Of a stretch of DNA of 64,000 nt, positions 26,779 through 39,330 are shown one piece after another. Source of the DNA: Crotophaga sulcirostris. Its lineage: Eukaryota > Chordata > Aves > Cuculiformes > Crotophagidae. The notes beneath the pieces were generated by a model that made no database searches, was not told the origin of the DNA, and saw nothing but the letters and a program-made list of their open reading frames with translations. The position numbers and the translations under genes are program-made. The number at the start of each line of letters is the position of its first letter. Positions within the stretch are counted from its first letter, which is position 1. The stretch is from positions 726,785 through 790,784 of the forward strand of contig VYZB01000382.1 in NCBI GenBank assembly GCA_013397455.1, given 5' to 3'.

Positions 26779-29700
26779 AAACATCAGAGAGATTATAAAC
26801 GTTACAATGCATAAATGGTATAAGAAATAGAGCATGTGATGCTTGAACACATTATAATTTTTCGTAAAAATGATTATGAATCACTTGCACCTATGGTTAG
26901 TTTAAAATTTTGCAAAATTGGTGGTTTTGTCTTTACAATCTAAAAAATACATTTGTGTTTTGATATGGTAGTACAAGATGAATCAAAGGTTTGTTTTCAC
27001 CGATGTTTTCATTGAGGAAGAAAACCATTTCTTAATCAACATTTCTTGTGATTGATATTGATCCAAATAAGTGCCAATCAGTCATTTTCCCACACTGAAC
27101 ACTCATTTTCTTTACCTCAAAACAGAGTTAGCAACTCTGATTTATTTCCCCATCCTTTCAGGTGCAAACAAGATCAGTTGTCAAGCTAAACAAATAGATG
27201 TATAAATTACTGACAATCTCAACATCATAGATTAACATTTTTAAAGAATACAAGTATTATATTGAATGTGTTATATTAATAGAATATTAATCTTAGTTTT
27301 TGCATAAATACCTGTAGAAAAGGAGAAATGTGAACCATTCCCAGTGTTTACTTTTTAATTATCTTTTTGACTGAGTAGCCAGAAGGGAACTGTCCTAAAA
27401 GCAATTGAGTAATTTAAATATCCAGTTTGAAAATTACTCAGCTATTTAGATGGCTAAACCTTATAGAATATTAGCTTAAAAAACCATGAATTATTTTTTG
27501 AAAGCCTACAAATTCTTTAGTAATTCAGACTACATTTTAATGAATTATTTTTTCCTCATAATCTGTAATCTGAGTATTCTGAATATTAAAATTAATTGCT
27601 TAGAAATACAAGATAACTCCATGTTCATCTACCCTTGATATTTTTTTCAGAACAAATACATCAACATATTATTCTTTACACTTTTTAGTCAAAAATAATT
27701 GTCTTCATCACACGTGAAATATCCCATGGACTTGAAATAATTTAGCTAATTGGCATGTAATAATTCCTTAGAAGAAGAGTGGGCTACACATGACATATAC
27801 TTCACACTTTCTAGTCATTCTATTTATAAATTCATGCTGGCAGTCTCCCACAAACCTGTTTAGAAATTTGAAGATTGCTCTGGCTGATGGAAATGTGGCA
27901 AAATACTGAGTTTCCCTGAGATACGCAAAAAAAAAGATAAATCATGTAGTCTTAACATCAAGGAAAAAATCTGCTCAAAATTGCTTCAACAACATGGGCT
28001 TCATTACATCTGATGGGTGGTTGTCACTTCTAGAACCTTCTTGAGCATACATGGAAGAAATAACCTTGAGAAAATAATGAGGAGCTTAAAAGTTATGCCC
28101 TTGTCTCCAAAAACCCACTTGTGTTATGCATTAGGTATCTGTTTCAGATATAGATATCACATATTTTGGCTATTTTACACTGTCCTGTCCAGCTGTGTTC
28201 AGCAACTCCAATCTATCTAAATATTTCTTGGTGACATTATTAGTTCTGAAGTCATTGTCACTCTGCAAGTGCACTCCAGTACGTTCCTTCTTTCTTAGAT
28301 AGAATGTATCATAAAAACAATTCCATTGCTGTAATTCAATACATTCAGCTTTATCGCCTGCTCTCAGAGTTGGTTGGAAAACTTTTATTGAAACAAACTT
28401 TTAGCATAGAAAATCAGAAAATACATTTTCATCAATATTTTAGTGAAAATGCTCTTTCCATTTTCAACCAGTTCTGTTTTCTGTAATCTAAATAGTGGTT
28501 ATTATCACCCCTTGCAGAGCATACTGGACACCAAAACTAAAGACTGCAGAAACCATCCCATTCTCTGACACGAGACCTCCATCTCATTTAGATTCCTTTT
28601 CACAGTCCCACATTGCCTTTCCCTCTTTCCTCATGATTCCAGCCATTTCCTATATATTATCAAATCATGTTATTAAACTGAAACTGTAAGACTTGTAATG
28701 GTGTGTCAAATCTGCATCTAGGGAGCTTCCCAGTCTGCCACTGTGCTGCTGAATGCAGCTACTTAAAGTTTCAAACATTCACTGAAGTTAGAATTACGTG
28801 TTCCTGGTCTATCAGAGGAGTTCAGTAGTATCCCTGATGGGCAGTGGAAGTAAGAATGAAATTTATGATAAAAGAATGAACTGAAAGGAAGGTGTCTTGG
28901 AGGCATATCACATCCATTTTACAAAATTCTGAAAGGGATGACATCTAGTTGACAACCCTTTGAGAAGAAGAATAATGCCCAAAATGTGGATCTACTATTT
29001 CCTGAACATGCTAGAATGTTGCAGTGCTTGCTTGGCTAAGGCAGAAAGCAGCTGATCACTCTTCCAAGGAAACTAGCTAAGAGACACGAAGAGTAAAAGC
29101 GTATTTTGGAATTACGAGGAGAGGGTTCCAGTCTTTGTGAGAACTGATAAATGTGAGCCATAGTGTTGGGAAAAAGAAGAAATTATTCAAATCTTGGTGC
29201 ACCTAAATAAGACAAGCATGGCTCAACTTAATTTAAATAGGAGTGCTTCAGAGACATTTTCCTGCCCACAGCTTTCTCATTTGTTTTCAGTAACAAAGCA
29301 TGGATTCTGCCTCTGTGCTGGGGTTAATTGTGGATCTATATGAATGCAGATAGGAGGATTCATACAACCGTTGCAAAAAATTCTAGCGAAGGTTTGGTAA
29401 AACTTCAGAGCCTGCCAGAGTTTATCTCATATGCAACTCATTATTGTCATACATTTTTTTTTAATCCTGAAGGCCTCCCACCGCACAATCAGTTATATAC
29501 TTACTGTTACAGCAAAATATAACAATCCCCTATACCCCTAGTATGCAGTAAGTGATGCTACTTTTTGCCTCCATGTACTTTCACCTTCTTTTAAATACTT
29601 GGTGCTGGAAAAAAGAGGGGACACAATCTAGTGGGATCAGGGAGTCTCTGGTGTTTTATGCACAGGCTCTGTGGAGACTGAGGGGCAAAACCCTTAGAAT

Positions 29701-30195
29701 GGAAAATCATGTCTAGAGGCTTATTTGATACTTGTGGGGAAACCCTATCTTTTGCCTTTCTTAGTAGGTGAAAAATTGGTAAGCACCTAAAATGATATGT
29801 GTTTCTTCACTGCTTTGAACTTATTTCTGATGGCAGAAGACCAAGAGGAAACTGATGTGAGGGAAGGATTGTGCAATATGTGCCTGTTGGAAAGTTCCTT
29901 ACAGCAGTGTATGTTATCATTAGAATAGTAATCACAGGATTACTGTCACATTAACAATACTGGACAAGATTCAACATGCTTCCAGTGTTGTAGGCACACA
30001 TACTGGATCTTCCTTGAACAAAGCCCAAACCCTAAAGTTTTTGAAGTTCGACAATTGGGACACCAGATCTGTTAATCTGCATGAAGATTAAAACAGCAGC
30101 AGAAACTCCTTTAAGAATGCCTGTAATGCTTCTTAGAGTCAAGGCTTCCACATACACTGTGCGTGAGCCACAGATATTTCTATGATCAAGATTAA

Positions 30196-30681
30196 AGCCC
30201 CTCACTACAAGAAGGATATTGAGGCACTGGAACGTGTTCAGAGAAGGGCAATAAAGCTGGTGAAGGGGCTAGAGAACAAGCCTTATGAGAGGCAGTTGAG
30301 AGAACACAGGTTGTTTAGCCTAAAGTAAAAGAGGTTGAGGTGAGACCTCATCACCGTCTACAACTACCTGAAAGAAGACTGTAGCAAGGTGGGTCTTTGG
30401 TCTCTTCTCCCAAGTAGCAAGTGGAAGGATGAGAGGAAATGGCCTCCAGTTGTGCCAGGGGTGTTTCAAATTAGATGTCAAGAAAAACTTCTTCACTGAA
30501 AGGGTTATCAGGCACTGGAACAGGCTGCTCAGGAAGGTGGTTGAGTCACCATCCCTGGAGGTGTTTAAATGATGGGTAGACAAGGTGCTCAGGGATATGG
30601 TTTAGTAGTGGACAGGTACGGTTGGACTCGATGACCTCAAAGGTCTTTTCCAACTAGATGATTTGGTGATTCTATGATTCC
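30196..30681 (+). mobile_element. CR1 LINE 3' fragment, 5'-truncated
   Basis: This block follows the CR1 3' region in order: ACTGGAACGTGTTCAGAGAAGGGCAA, AGGTTGTTTAGCCTAAAG, GAGACCTCATCACCGTCTAC, ACTTCTTCACTGAAAGGGTTATC, CACTGGAACAGGCTGCTCAGG, ATCCCTGGAGGTGTTTAA, and the terminal GGACTCGATGACCTCAAAGG ... GATTCTATGATTCC. The minus-strand 87-codon frame at 30320-30583 is an antisense shadow of it. Stops interrupt the original ORF2 C-terminal frame, so it is inactive. Confidence 0.9.
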
Positions 30682-33600
30682 AAGAACATTTGCTGTTTTG
30701 CAAAATCCAAGAAAAACCCAGTTATATTCTGCATCTTCCAAAGATCAGAGTAGTATTTTACAAAATGCTTTGAAAATTATTTTGCAACAAGATAGATTCA
30801 GAGACATTTGAGAAATGTCCTTCTGAGTTCAAATACAACACAGGGCTTTTGCCCTTTCATTTCTTTTTCCTTTTTTTTGCTTCGAAAGTTTCACAGCCGT
30901 TAGGAATAGTTGGCCCCCCTGAGGCTTTTGCTGACTCTTGGCAGACTGGCATTTTCCCTACACAGCAGGTACTGACAGTGACAAGCAAGAGCACTGACTC
31001 TCCACTGCTGGCTACCTGCTGCCTTTCGTCTTGCAATAACTGGCACTGAATTTTTCTTCTGTTTAGGGAACAGCCTAGGCAAAAACAAAATCACAATTCT
31101 TTTTTTGGATGCCCTGCTTTTGTTGAACTGTGATGGTCCAGCGCTCGGAATTGCTCAGTTCCGATCCTAATATCAAGCATCACTCCCTTTACATCTTGCT
31201 CTCTTCTCCCAGGCAAATCCTCCTTTTATTAAATCAGGAATTTGCCTTAGTATAAACACCTGCAAACAGTCTTTCATTTGAGATTTTGGTGGATGCTTGC
31301 TATTTAGGTTCAAGGAGCAATACAAACACCAGCCACACAGAAAAGTGCTGTAAGAACATCTGTATTCCTTATTCAAGGGATCTGTAAACAAAGAGAGAGA
31401 GAGTTATGAGATCAAACCAAGACCAAAGGTCTTGGCATAAACTTGATTTTAAAAGTAGAACCTATTTTGTGCATGCTTCCTTGAGAAAGCCAAATAACAC
31501 TGATAAGGATTTCTTAAGTTATATGGGAGAGAGGAGTTTTAGGCTGTTGGTGTGAGGTTTTTTCCTCTTTGCCTGTACCTACTTAATTCAGCAGTACCAC
31601 ACCTTGGGAAAATTTTACTTCTACTGTCTGTTCAATATCTGGTCTGTGCATAAAGAGATGAGTGGCCTCCTAGGTCATCAATGCGGCACTTCCTGAGAGT
31701 CATATGGCACCAACATTTTTGAAAACTAGGCACATTCCTAGTCCTGTCTCATTTAATTTAAATATTAGCCACATTAACCGCAATGATCAGATTCACATCA
31801 GGGGATGCAGGCAAAGTAGGAAATGGTAACTGATGAAATGATACTCAGAAAACAAGTGGAAAAAAGTATCTGAAAATGGAAGATAATATCAAATAACACT
31901 TCTACCCTATTTTTTCCATTTTCAATGGCATTTCAATTTGGTTTTGCATTAAATGAACAGGAAGTCTGGGTAACAGACTGCAGTAGTTTCTGAAAAACAA
32001 CTAAAAATGAAAGAAACAGAACAATGGGAAAGATTTTGAAAGGCAAGGAGTAAAAATCCAGAAATAAGAAGTAAAAAAATAAAATTAAATAAATTTTACA
32101 AGGACACAGGAGATTTTACAAGGACACTGAAGCAATGCTATGACCCTTTCCCTATATCTTGCAAAAATCCATGCAACACATTCTCTAGCCCCAGATGATA
32201 AACTAATGTTCACTATTAAAGACGTAGCATTCAGTAATGCAGAGTGTTTCAGCAGTGTCCTCATCCATCTGCCTACTCCATCTAGTCATGTTCTTATATT
32301 CTATTTTTACTCTGTTGTCATAAGCTGTGTGCTACAAGAATAATTCTGGACCATGTAAAAACAATATAATTTTTATACTTCCAAATGTCTTGGTGACCTC
32401 CAGTTTGTTCTGTTGTCTCAGATGTAACAATTTTGCCCTGTCCACACAGTTCATTGTCTTATTTCCTGACTTTAACCTATCCAGATTTCAGATGTTGTGA
32501 GTGGTTCTCTTGTCCCCGATTCCCTGCATCTTTCTTCTCCTTCTCTTTTGAAAATATTCTACTGGTAGATGGGTGATATCTACTGCTTGGGTCATTCCCT
32601 GTTGTAACTACGCTTATCTGGCAGCTCATCCTGGACTTGTGGTTTCTGACCTCAATAGAAGAATTGACAGCTCTCTCCTTGATTTGGGAAAGAACAGTAC
32701 TTCTTTATTAGACTCTTCATCCTAAGGTAACAGGGATTATGTTATTATGTTGTCTACATCTGTCAGAGTCATCCCTCCCTTCACCTTTCAAATCCGTATT
32801 CCTACTTCAGTCAAATTGCCTATTTCAGTAAAATCTGACACGCGGTAGATATATTAAAAAATAATTTTAAAAAGTTTTCCCAAGTTTCATGACAATAGAA
32901 ATTTAGGGAGGCAAAGAACATCTTACAGATACCTGAACTGAAGGAAATCCTTCAGTGTAACTCTGCTTGCTATTACACCCTGAAGAATCTACACTGAAAG
33001 TTTAATAGACAGAGGACCTGGAGAGATGCTTGAATTAGAACTGGTGCTTTCTTAAACGTTCAGGTCAACCAATCCTGACAAATAAACCCATGCAACATCA
33101 TGATTCATTAAACTCATCAGTGCTCAGAGAAGTTCCTGTCAATTTTTAATGAAAACAGTATCTTTCTGGCATCAGTCCTTCCCTTTTTCCTGAGCATCAT
33201 GGCTGGAATTTGTATGCAGAGTGAGAGTCAGACCGGGCCTCTACCATACACTTAATTAAACTCGGGGAAAATACCAGTGGTTTCAGAGGATCAGATCTAG
33301 GTCTGGGCTATCTACTTAAATAAAAATAACATTTGCTTGCCAGGAAATAATTGTGCACATTGGGATTTTTTTTTTCTTAGCTTATGAAGTAAAAGTAGCT
33401 CAGCATATCTGTAAGCAAAACAAATTACAAAGGTTCTCCCTGCAGCACATGGTTCACTTTTCCTTTCAACAAAAGTGTACTATGTTTATGAAATCAGAGT
33501 ATTCCCCCAAAGGGCCTTGAATAATGATAAGATATATGAAGTAACTACTGTAGGCTTTGAAATCAGTGTTGCAGAGATAAGGATTTAGCTAGGATGCAAC

Positions 33601-34966
33601 TCAGTCAAACGTGATTAATTTGTGCCTGGTTGTGTCTAAACAACCAAACCATTTCACTGGCAACCAGTTCAAATGACAAGCACTGTATGCACCACAGCTT
33701 TGTTAGTCTGGACGGTTTTCTTTTTAATATTTATAAAAATGATCTGTAAACTGATCCAGCCTAACTAGGTCTGTCTGTATTGCCATTATCTTATCACATC
33801 CCAGAGGGGTACAAAACCTGAATACTGAATTGATCATAATATGACATTTGGAAGAAAGAAAAAGGAGAAACTATTATGCTGGCTTAAAACATTGGAGATT
33901 GCATATTGTACTTATGATTTTGCCTGAGAAGATGACAAAGATATTTTAATAAGCATCTGTCAATAAACATCAAAGTTTGGGGTTTTTTTTTAAATTTCTG
34001 TGATCTTTTTCTCAAACATTTAAATACTCCACTGAAAACACAGAATTTAGCAAGGAGTTGCATTTAACAGGAACTGGCAAGTTTGTTAACTTCGTAGCAG
34101 TCTGAGAAGGTAAGCAGCAAAAATGAAAGTGGGGACATGATCCCAGTTATCCCTTGCAACGTGAGAAACTTGCAGCATTACAGCACCAAGACGCATTATT
34201 TTATATAAAAAGATTCTGTATAAGTCATCACAGAAAATAAGCATATTTATTATATAATAGATATCTACAATCCACTTCACAGTGGAGACAAGACGCAGAA
34301 AATCATGGGCCATTTCTCTGCCTGGGTCTGTGTGCATGCTTGTATGTGTGTTTTCCAAAGAATTACATTTTAACAACTTTTAACCAAATTTGACCCAGGT
34401 GCAGATTGCAAAGACATTGTTTCCTAGCAGCGTATTGAAAGTAGACAGTTAAACAGACAGCAGAAAGTGTCTATGAATTTGACTTGAGGGTGGAGTTCAT
34501 CTCTAATTTGGCTCTGAGGAACCCAGAGATGCAACAGCTTATATAGAAGCTCAAAGCAAGGGGGAGTGGCATTGTACAACTTGGACTTGAAAATCTACTC
34601 ACAAGACAAAAAGTGATTACCTGTTCTATTTCTCACAAAACAATTACGCACTGTTTTGGGGGGGATTTTGTATTTGGGGTGGTGGTGTTTGGATTTGAAT
34701 CACTGGATGTTGACTGCTGTGTTTTGTACATTGCTGGTGGAAACCTAGTTTCCTATGGGTATCTGTGCGCAAAATGTGGGAGCCCCAGCATAAACAAGGT
34801 TCCAGAATGTTAAGGCTCAGACACCCATGTCCATGCAGGTGGTGAGGAAATTTCAAACCAAATAAATTCTGGCTTCTGATTGTAGCCACTGTAGGAGAAC
34901 TTAAGGATTTGGGGTTTGGGTACCTACGGTCTACCTGCAGTTTGTTTTGGAAGCTACAATCCACTT
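30682..34966. other. No recognised gene or transposon
   Basis: This is unique AT-rich sequence with a small 20-bp-period duplication at 32.1 kb. Short open frames (60-96 codons) on both strands near 30.9-31.4, 32.1 and 34.1-34.8 kb show no recognised domain. Confidence 0.55.
32093..32127 (+). repeat. 15-bp direct repeat, 20-bp period
   Basis: ATTTTACAAGGACAC occurs at 32093-32107 and again at 32113-32127, separated by five bases (AGGAG). It is a local tandem duplication. Confidence 0.85.
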
Positions 34967-35147
34967 GAAAGAAAAAGAAAAAAAAAATAAAAAGAAAAAA
35001 AGAGAAGAGAAAGAGAGAAAAGAGAGAAAAAGAGAGAGAGAAAGAAGGAAAGACGGAAAGAAAGAAGCAAAGAAAGAAAGGAAGGAAGGAAGGAAGGAAG
35101 GAAGGAAGAAAGAAAGAAAGAAAGAAAGAAGGAAAGAAAGAAAGAAA

Positions 35148-35221
<74 letters not shown>

Positions 35222-35228
35222 AGAAAAG
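34967..35228 (+). repeat. Long GAAA/GGAA polypurine microsatellite
   Basis: About 260 bases are almost purely A and G. The tract moves from A-rich (GAAAAAGAAA), through AGAGAG and GGAAGGAAGG blocks, to long GAAA runs. No stop codons can arise in several frames, which explains the 100-200 codon frames overlapping it on both strands (Glu/Lys/Arg-rich on plus, Phe/Leu/Ser-rich on minus). Those frames are artefacts and not proteins. Confidence 0.97.
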
Positions 35229-38200
35229 ACACCAAAAAATTCTCACTTTTATCTGGATGCAAGACTTCCTAAAACAGGATTTATTTCAATAGTTTCTGTT
35301 CTGCTAACACAATGGAAGACAGAACAAAACACACTAACTTCCAAATAAAGGTTCAGTGCAAGGCACGCCAAGGCAGTACAAGGTAGTATGAAAGCAAAAG
35401 TGTCCCAATGAAAGTGAAAAATGTGGCAAAGAAATTACAAGCTTTTAGAGCTTGATAGACAATTATATTCTTGTTACAGAGGTTTTAAATAATTCTATGC
35501 TACTTAATTATGCCCTTGCTATAAAATTGAAAGTTTATTTTAAAGTGGCAATAGGAAGTTTATCATTCTTTACTCACTTCAATCAATTACAACATGTCTC
35601 CAACTCAGGAAACAAAGAGGGTTGGGAGAGGGTGTCCAAAAATTTACTCCAAATTATTTTTAAATATAATACCAGTTTTTTGATAAGACACTTTTCCCTG
35701 GAAAGGCTGGCTTCTTTCCATAGAATCTCTTTTTTTTCACTAAAATGTTTTGGTTGGAAAGTTTGCTTTGTGGATGACAAGTGGAAACTTTCAGGTGAAA
35801 CAAAAATTTTAATTTAATTTGCCCTGGCCTATATAGCATACCTAGTAAGTCCTACAGTCTTGTATTTCAGATCACATTTTAGTTCAGTGACAAAAGTGAT
35901 CTAAGAAAGTTAAGTGTCAGGTCAAAAATGGTGTTTTACTGTTTTCATTTCCTAATGTATGTCATAAGATGTCTTTTTCTGGCTCCTCCTGTGTCAACGT
36001 ACATATTATTTGTTGACATGGCTTTACTATACTTAAATTAAATTTTTATAATATTAGATGTCTGTATGAAGTGGAATACTGACTCCTTGCACATAAATTT
36101 AATAGGCAGAATTTTCATTTACTTCAGCATCCTAGTATATGATTCATTATATATATAGGCTTGAATTTTTCAATCTAATATAGATACCTTTTTGTGTGCA
36201 TAGGCAAATATTACCAAATGAACTTCCAAGCCAGGAAAGCTGTCACAAGTTTGTCTCAGCTGGAAGCCATTTTTCAAAGCTGAAGTTGTAGAAAAAAGGA
36301 TGATATTTTTGATTAAAAAGAATGAGTTAGAATTCAGATGCTGCACAGGTGTGGAAAGGACACTAACAAACCATATATATTTTTCCACTGATGAAATACT
36401 TAAATCAGTTTTGTACAGATCTCCTCGTTTTCACTCACATATGAGGAAGAGGATCAAAGATAGGTTTGTTGTGATCAAACTAGAAGATGATCAAGGAGTT
36501 GCTGTAGAGCACTTTGATAGTGAAGTGATAAGAGGACTAGAACTATCTAGGGAGATGGAAAACCTTCAAATAATGACATGCCATTTTGGCTTATATTTGT
36601 TCCTTATAAGAAATCTGCCTTAAACTTGTATTTTCCACAAAATACTAAAATTTTCTCGACTGAGACCTCACTTTAAGGAACAGAGGAAAACAAAATTTTA
36701 AAAAGCCTCTGATGAGAACAGAAACACATTTTGAAGGGTATTTCTACAATGATTTTGCTTGATATTATGCATCCACTGATAAAATTCCAGATGGCTTTAA
36801 AAGGTCTAATGTGGGTTAGCAGATGAGGGCCTCAAAGACATTGTACCAGGAAACTTTGGGTTTCAGATAGGTGATAAAAAACTGTGGTCAGCTAGAGAAG
36901 GAGAAAAAGGCAAGGGTAACCATAGTGTTTGAATAGACATCAAGGGATCCAGGACTGAGAAGTAAACACATTTACAGAAAGGCCTGCTGCTCAAAGAACT
37001 AAGATAATTTTCATCCATGTTAAAGTCACAGGAGAATAGGATTTGTTAAATAATAAATCTAATTTGCTGTTGATGGCTAGACAGAGGTAATAAAATCTTG
37101 AAATTTCAAAATAAGGTCATGATGTACTTGACTTCTTGTCTTTTAAACTGTTCTTTTTTAGTGTCAAAACAATTTAAACTTTAGGACGGTCAAGAAAACA
37201 TCTTTTGATCTTGTCTTCCTTGACTTAAAGCTATATATATATTTTAATCTATTTTCTTTGGCTTAAAATATGAGAGTTACCCTATGTGTGAGTGAAGATA
37301 AAGGACTTGATTTTACCATAACATAGATAAGGAAGGGGTGAAGTGTTGACCCTCATGAATCACCACCTCGCAACATTGCAGTGTCTTCTTTTCACTGTTT
37401 TCACTATATTTTTTTCTAACCACAGAGTATCTCAGAGTTACCTCCAGTAAGAATTTCATGTTCTTTGGTGCTAAAAAGAATATACAGGCACCCAAAGAAG
37501 AAGGAAGGATCTTACTTAGTCATCTGAAACTCAGCATCAAAGTGCGTTCTTTATTCAAGAGTCCTTGGTACAGCAGAAGTGTCTTAGTCCCAAGGAGTTT
37601 TTTACAATAACAAAATGATTGGGAACAAAAGATAGCGAAGGCAGACTGAGCAAACAGATCACAGAAACTGTGTGGGCAAGAAATAGAATAGAGAGTAATT
37701 CTAAGTATCCACATATATGAGCTCCTGTCTGAAATATGCCTGGAGTACAGTATGCTGGTTTGAATATTTAATAATCACCTCTGTTGAAAGCTCTAGCAAT
37801 AAAAAATATGCAAAATCTAGATAAGGGCAGATTAAGTTAATTTGTTATTGCACTCTAAAATAATCCATTCGTTTCTGTTCTGCAAGGTCTTCAATTTTTT
37901 TCCATGCAAGAAATAAACCAGAGATTAGTATCACCATAACACTAGAAAAGTCTTGTGTAAGGTTCTATATTTGTAGACTTGAGATCAGAAATTTTCTTCT
38001 CATGGTAATGCCACTACCAACTTCTTAGAGCACATGTTTTCTTCTCTGGAAAAAAACTCACCAGAAGACCAAGAATTTAGTCTTACTAAGTGGATATTTC
38101 TTGCAATATTTAAATACAGCCCTATGAATACTACCCTAATGAGCCTGAAGAATTCCAGTGTCTGTTTTTACATGGTCTTATAATTTCAGAAGTAGAGAAG

Positions 38201-38750
38201 CTTTTCTCCAACAGCACAATTCAAGAAATCCTTTCCAATAAGAATAGCATCTTATGTTCAGTTCCCATGTGGTCTGCAGGATTCAAGATTTCTAATCCAA
38301 TGAGCAGTTTCTTTACAGAGCCCAGACCATGGAGCAGATTTTTCCACTGGGATTTACCTACACCCTGCCTGCAACCTCCCCCTCCAGGTTTCACAATGGT
38401 GTCCTAGGTTTGAACAAGTCCAGATTCACCATTGCAACTTGCCATGTTGCCTTCTATCCCCAGTCAAACACAGGCTTTTTCTATCATCAAAGCATAAGTG
38501 AGCATGAATGTCTCTCCAGATTATTCACAGGTTCACACTATTTAGTCACAGTCTGAGATGAGAATTTCTGACAAAGCACAAAGTTAAGACAATTTCATAT
38601 GATGACAACTTCTACTGAAAACATTACTTTTAACTCTGATAAGCATATCAGTATTCTTAGGACTTGGGCGAACTGCACTGATAATAGTACAAATAAACAA
38701 ATATGCCCAACTTTAACTTTTATTACAAGAAAATAAAAAGAACCACCTAC
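35229..38750. other. No recognised gene or transposon
   Basis: Unique AT-rich sequence. The frames at 35452-35817 (121 codons) and 36300-36623 (107 codons) on plus have no recognised domain and no clear splice, promoter or Kozak support. I treat them as chance. Confidence 0.5.
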
Positions 38751-38921
38751 ACTGGGTCTCATAAGCCCATCCTTTCCATGGGGACCGTGAATAATCACAG
38801 AATTTAAAAGCATCCTGCTGCTGCCATCTGGCCGCCAGCCTCCCATTTTGCCGAATTGGCACTTAGAGAAGCAGCAGTCAGTCAGGGGAGGAACGTCTTC
38901 CACAAGTGCTGATTTAGTGTC
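38751..38921 (-). CDS. Candidate 171-nt internal coding exon, unidentified
   Basis: On the minus strand a strong acceptor (tgccaatctgtctcccag) precedes 171 nt that are open in one frame only, exactly 57 codons, phase 0 to phase 0. The donor after CCCAGT is gtaggt. The other two frames have early stops. The block is richer in GC than its surroundings and contains CpGs. The predicted peptide begins DTKSALVEDV, has three Cys near its middle (CC then C four residues on), a GGWRPDGSS stretch and ends KDGLMRPS. I recognise no family. The same frame runs on through the neighbouring GGGAA tract only because that tract lacks stops. A noncoding exon, pseudogene fragment or chance block remain possible. 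Confidence 0.28.
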
Positions 38922-38977
38922 CTGGGAGACAGATTGGCAGTGACATAAGGCAAAGGCTTTTGAAAGTGCAGTATAAC

Positions 38978-39330
38978 AAGGGAAGGGAAGGGAAGGGAAG
39001 GGAAGGGAAGGGAAGGGAAGGGANNNNNNNNNNNNNNNNNNNNNNNNNNNNNNNNNNNNNNNNNNNNNNNNNNNNNNNNNNNNNNNNNNNNNNNNNNNNN
39101 NNNNNNNNNNNNNNNNNNNNNNNNNNNNNNNNNNNNNNNNNNNNNNNNNNNNNNNNNNNNNNNNNNNNNNNNNNNNNNNNNNNNNNNNNNNNNNNNNNNN
39201 NNNNNNNNNNNNNNNNNNNNNNNNNNNNNNNNNNNNGGGAAGGGAAGGGAAGGGAAGGGAAGGGAAGGGAAGGGAAGGGAAGGGAAGGGAAGGGAAGGGA
39301 AGGGAAGGGAAGGGAAGGGAAGGGAAGGGA
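38978..39330 (+). repeat. (GGGAA)n pentanucleotide tract spanning a gap
   Basis: Pure AAGGG/GGGAA units run from about 38978 to 39023 and from 39237 to 39330, on either side of an N run. Reverse-strand TTCCC repeats contain no stop in any frame and encode a five-residue period (FPSLP). This generates long spurious frames on both strands (288, 168 and 125 codons). The GGG runs spaced by AA satisfy the simple G-quadruplex pattern many times over. Confidence 0.97.
39024..39236. other. Assembly gap, 213 N
   Basis: An N run inside the GGGAA tract. The true length is unknown; the repeat probably stopped sequencing or assembly. Confidence 0.99.

Larger units (their letters stand above)
17691..30195. 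other. About 12.5 kb without recognised gene or transposon
   Basis: This stretch is AT-rich, apparently unique DNA. It contains the weak minus-strand exon candidate at 21.3 kb, an AT-rich repeat-like patch at 26.7 kb, and the 136-codon frame at 25215-25625, which ends in a lysine-rich run produced by an A-rich tract and has no recognised domain. The lack of CR1 or LTR debris contrasts with 42.8-47.3 kb and could mean constraint or simply chance. Confidence 0.55.

Noticed and set aside
34644..35348. 200-codon and 133-codon frames rich in Phe/Leu/Ser or Lys/Glu/Arg
   Set aside because: They are translations of the GAAA polypurine tract and not proteins.
35452..35817. 121-codon plus frame
   Set aside because: No recognised domain; length is within chance expectation for 64 kb on six frames.
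36300..36623. 107-codon plus frame with an acidic/basic middle part
   Set aside because: No family recognised and no clear splice or promoter support; chance is the simpler explanation.
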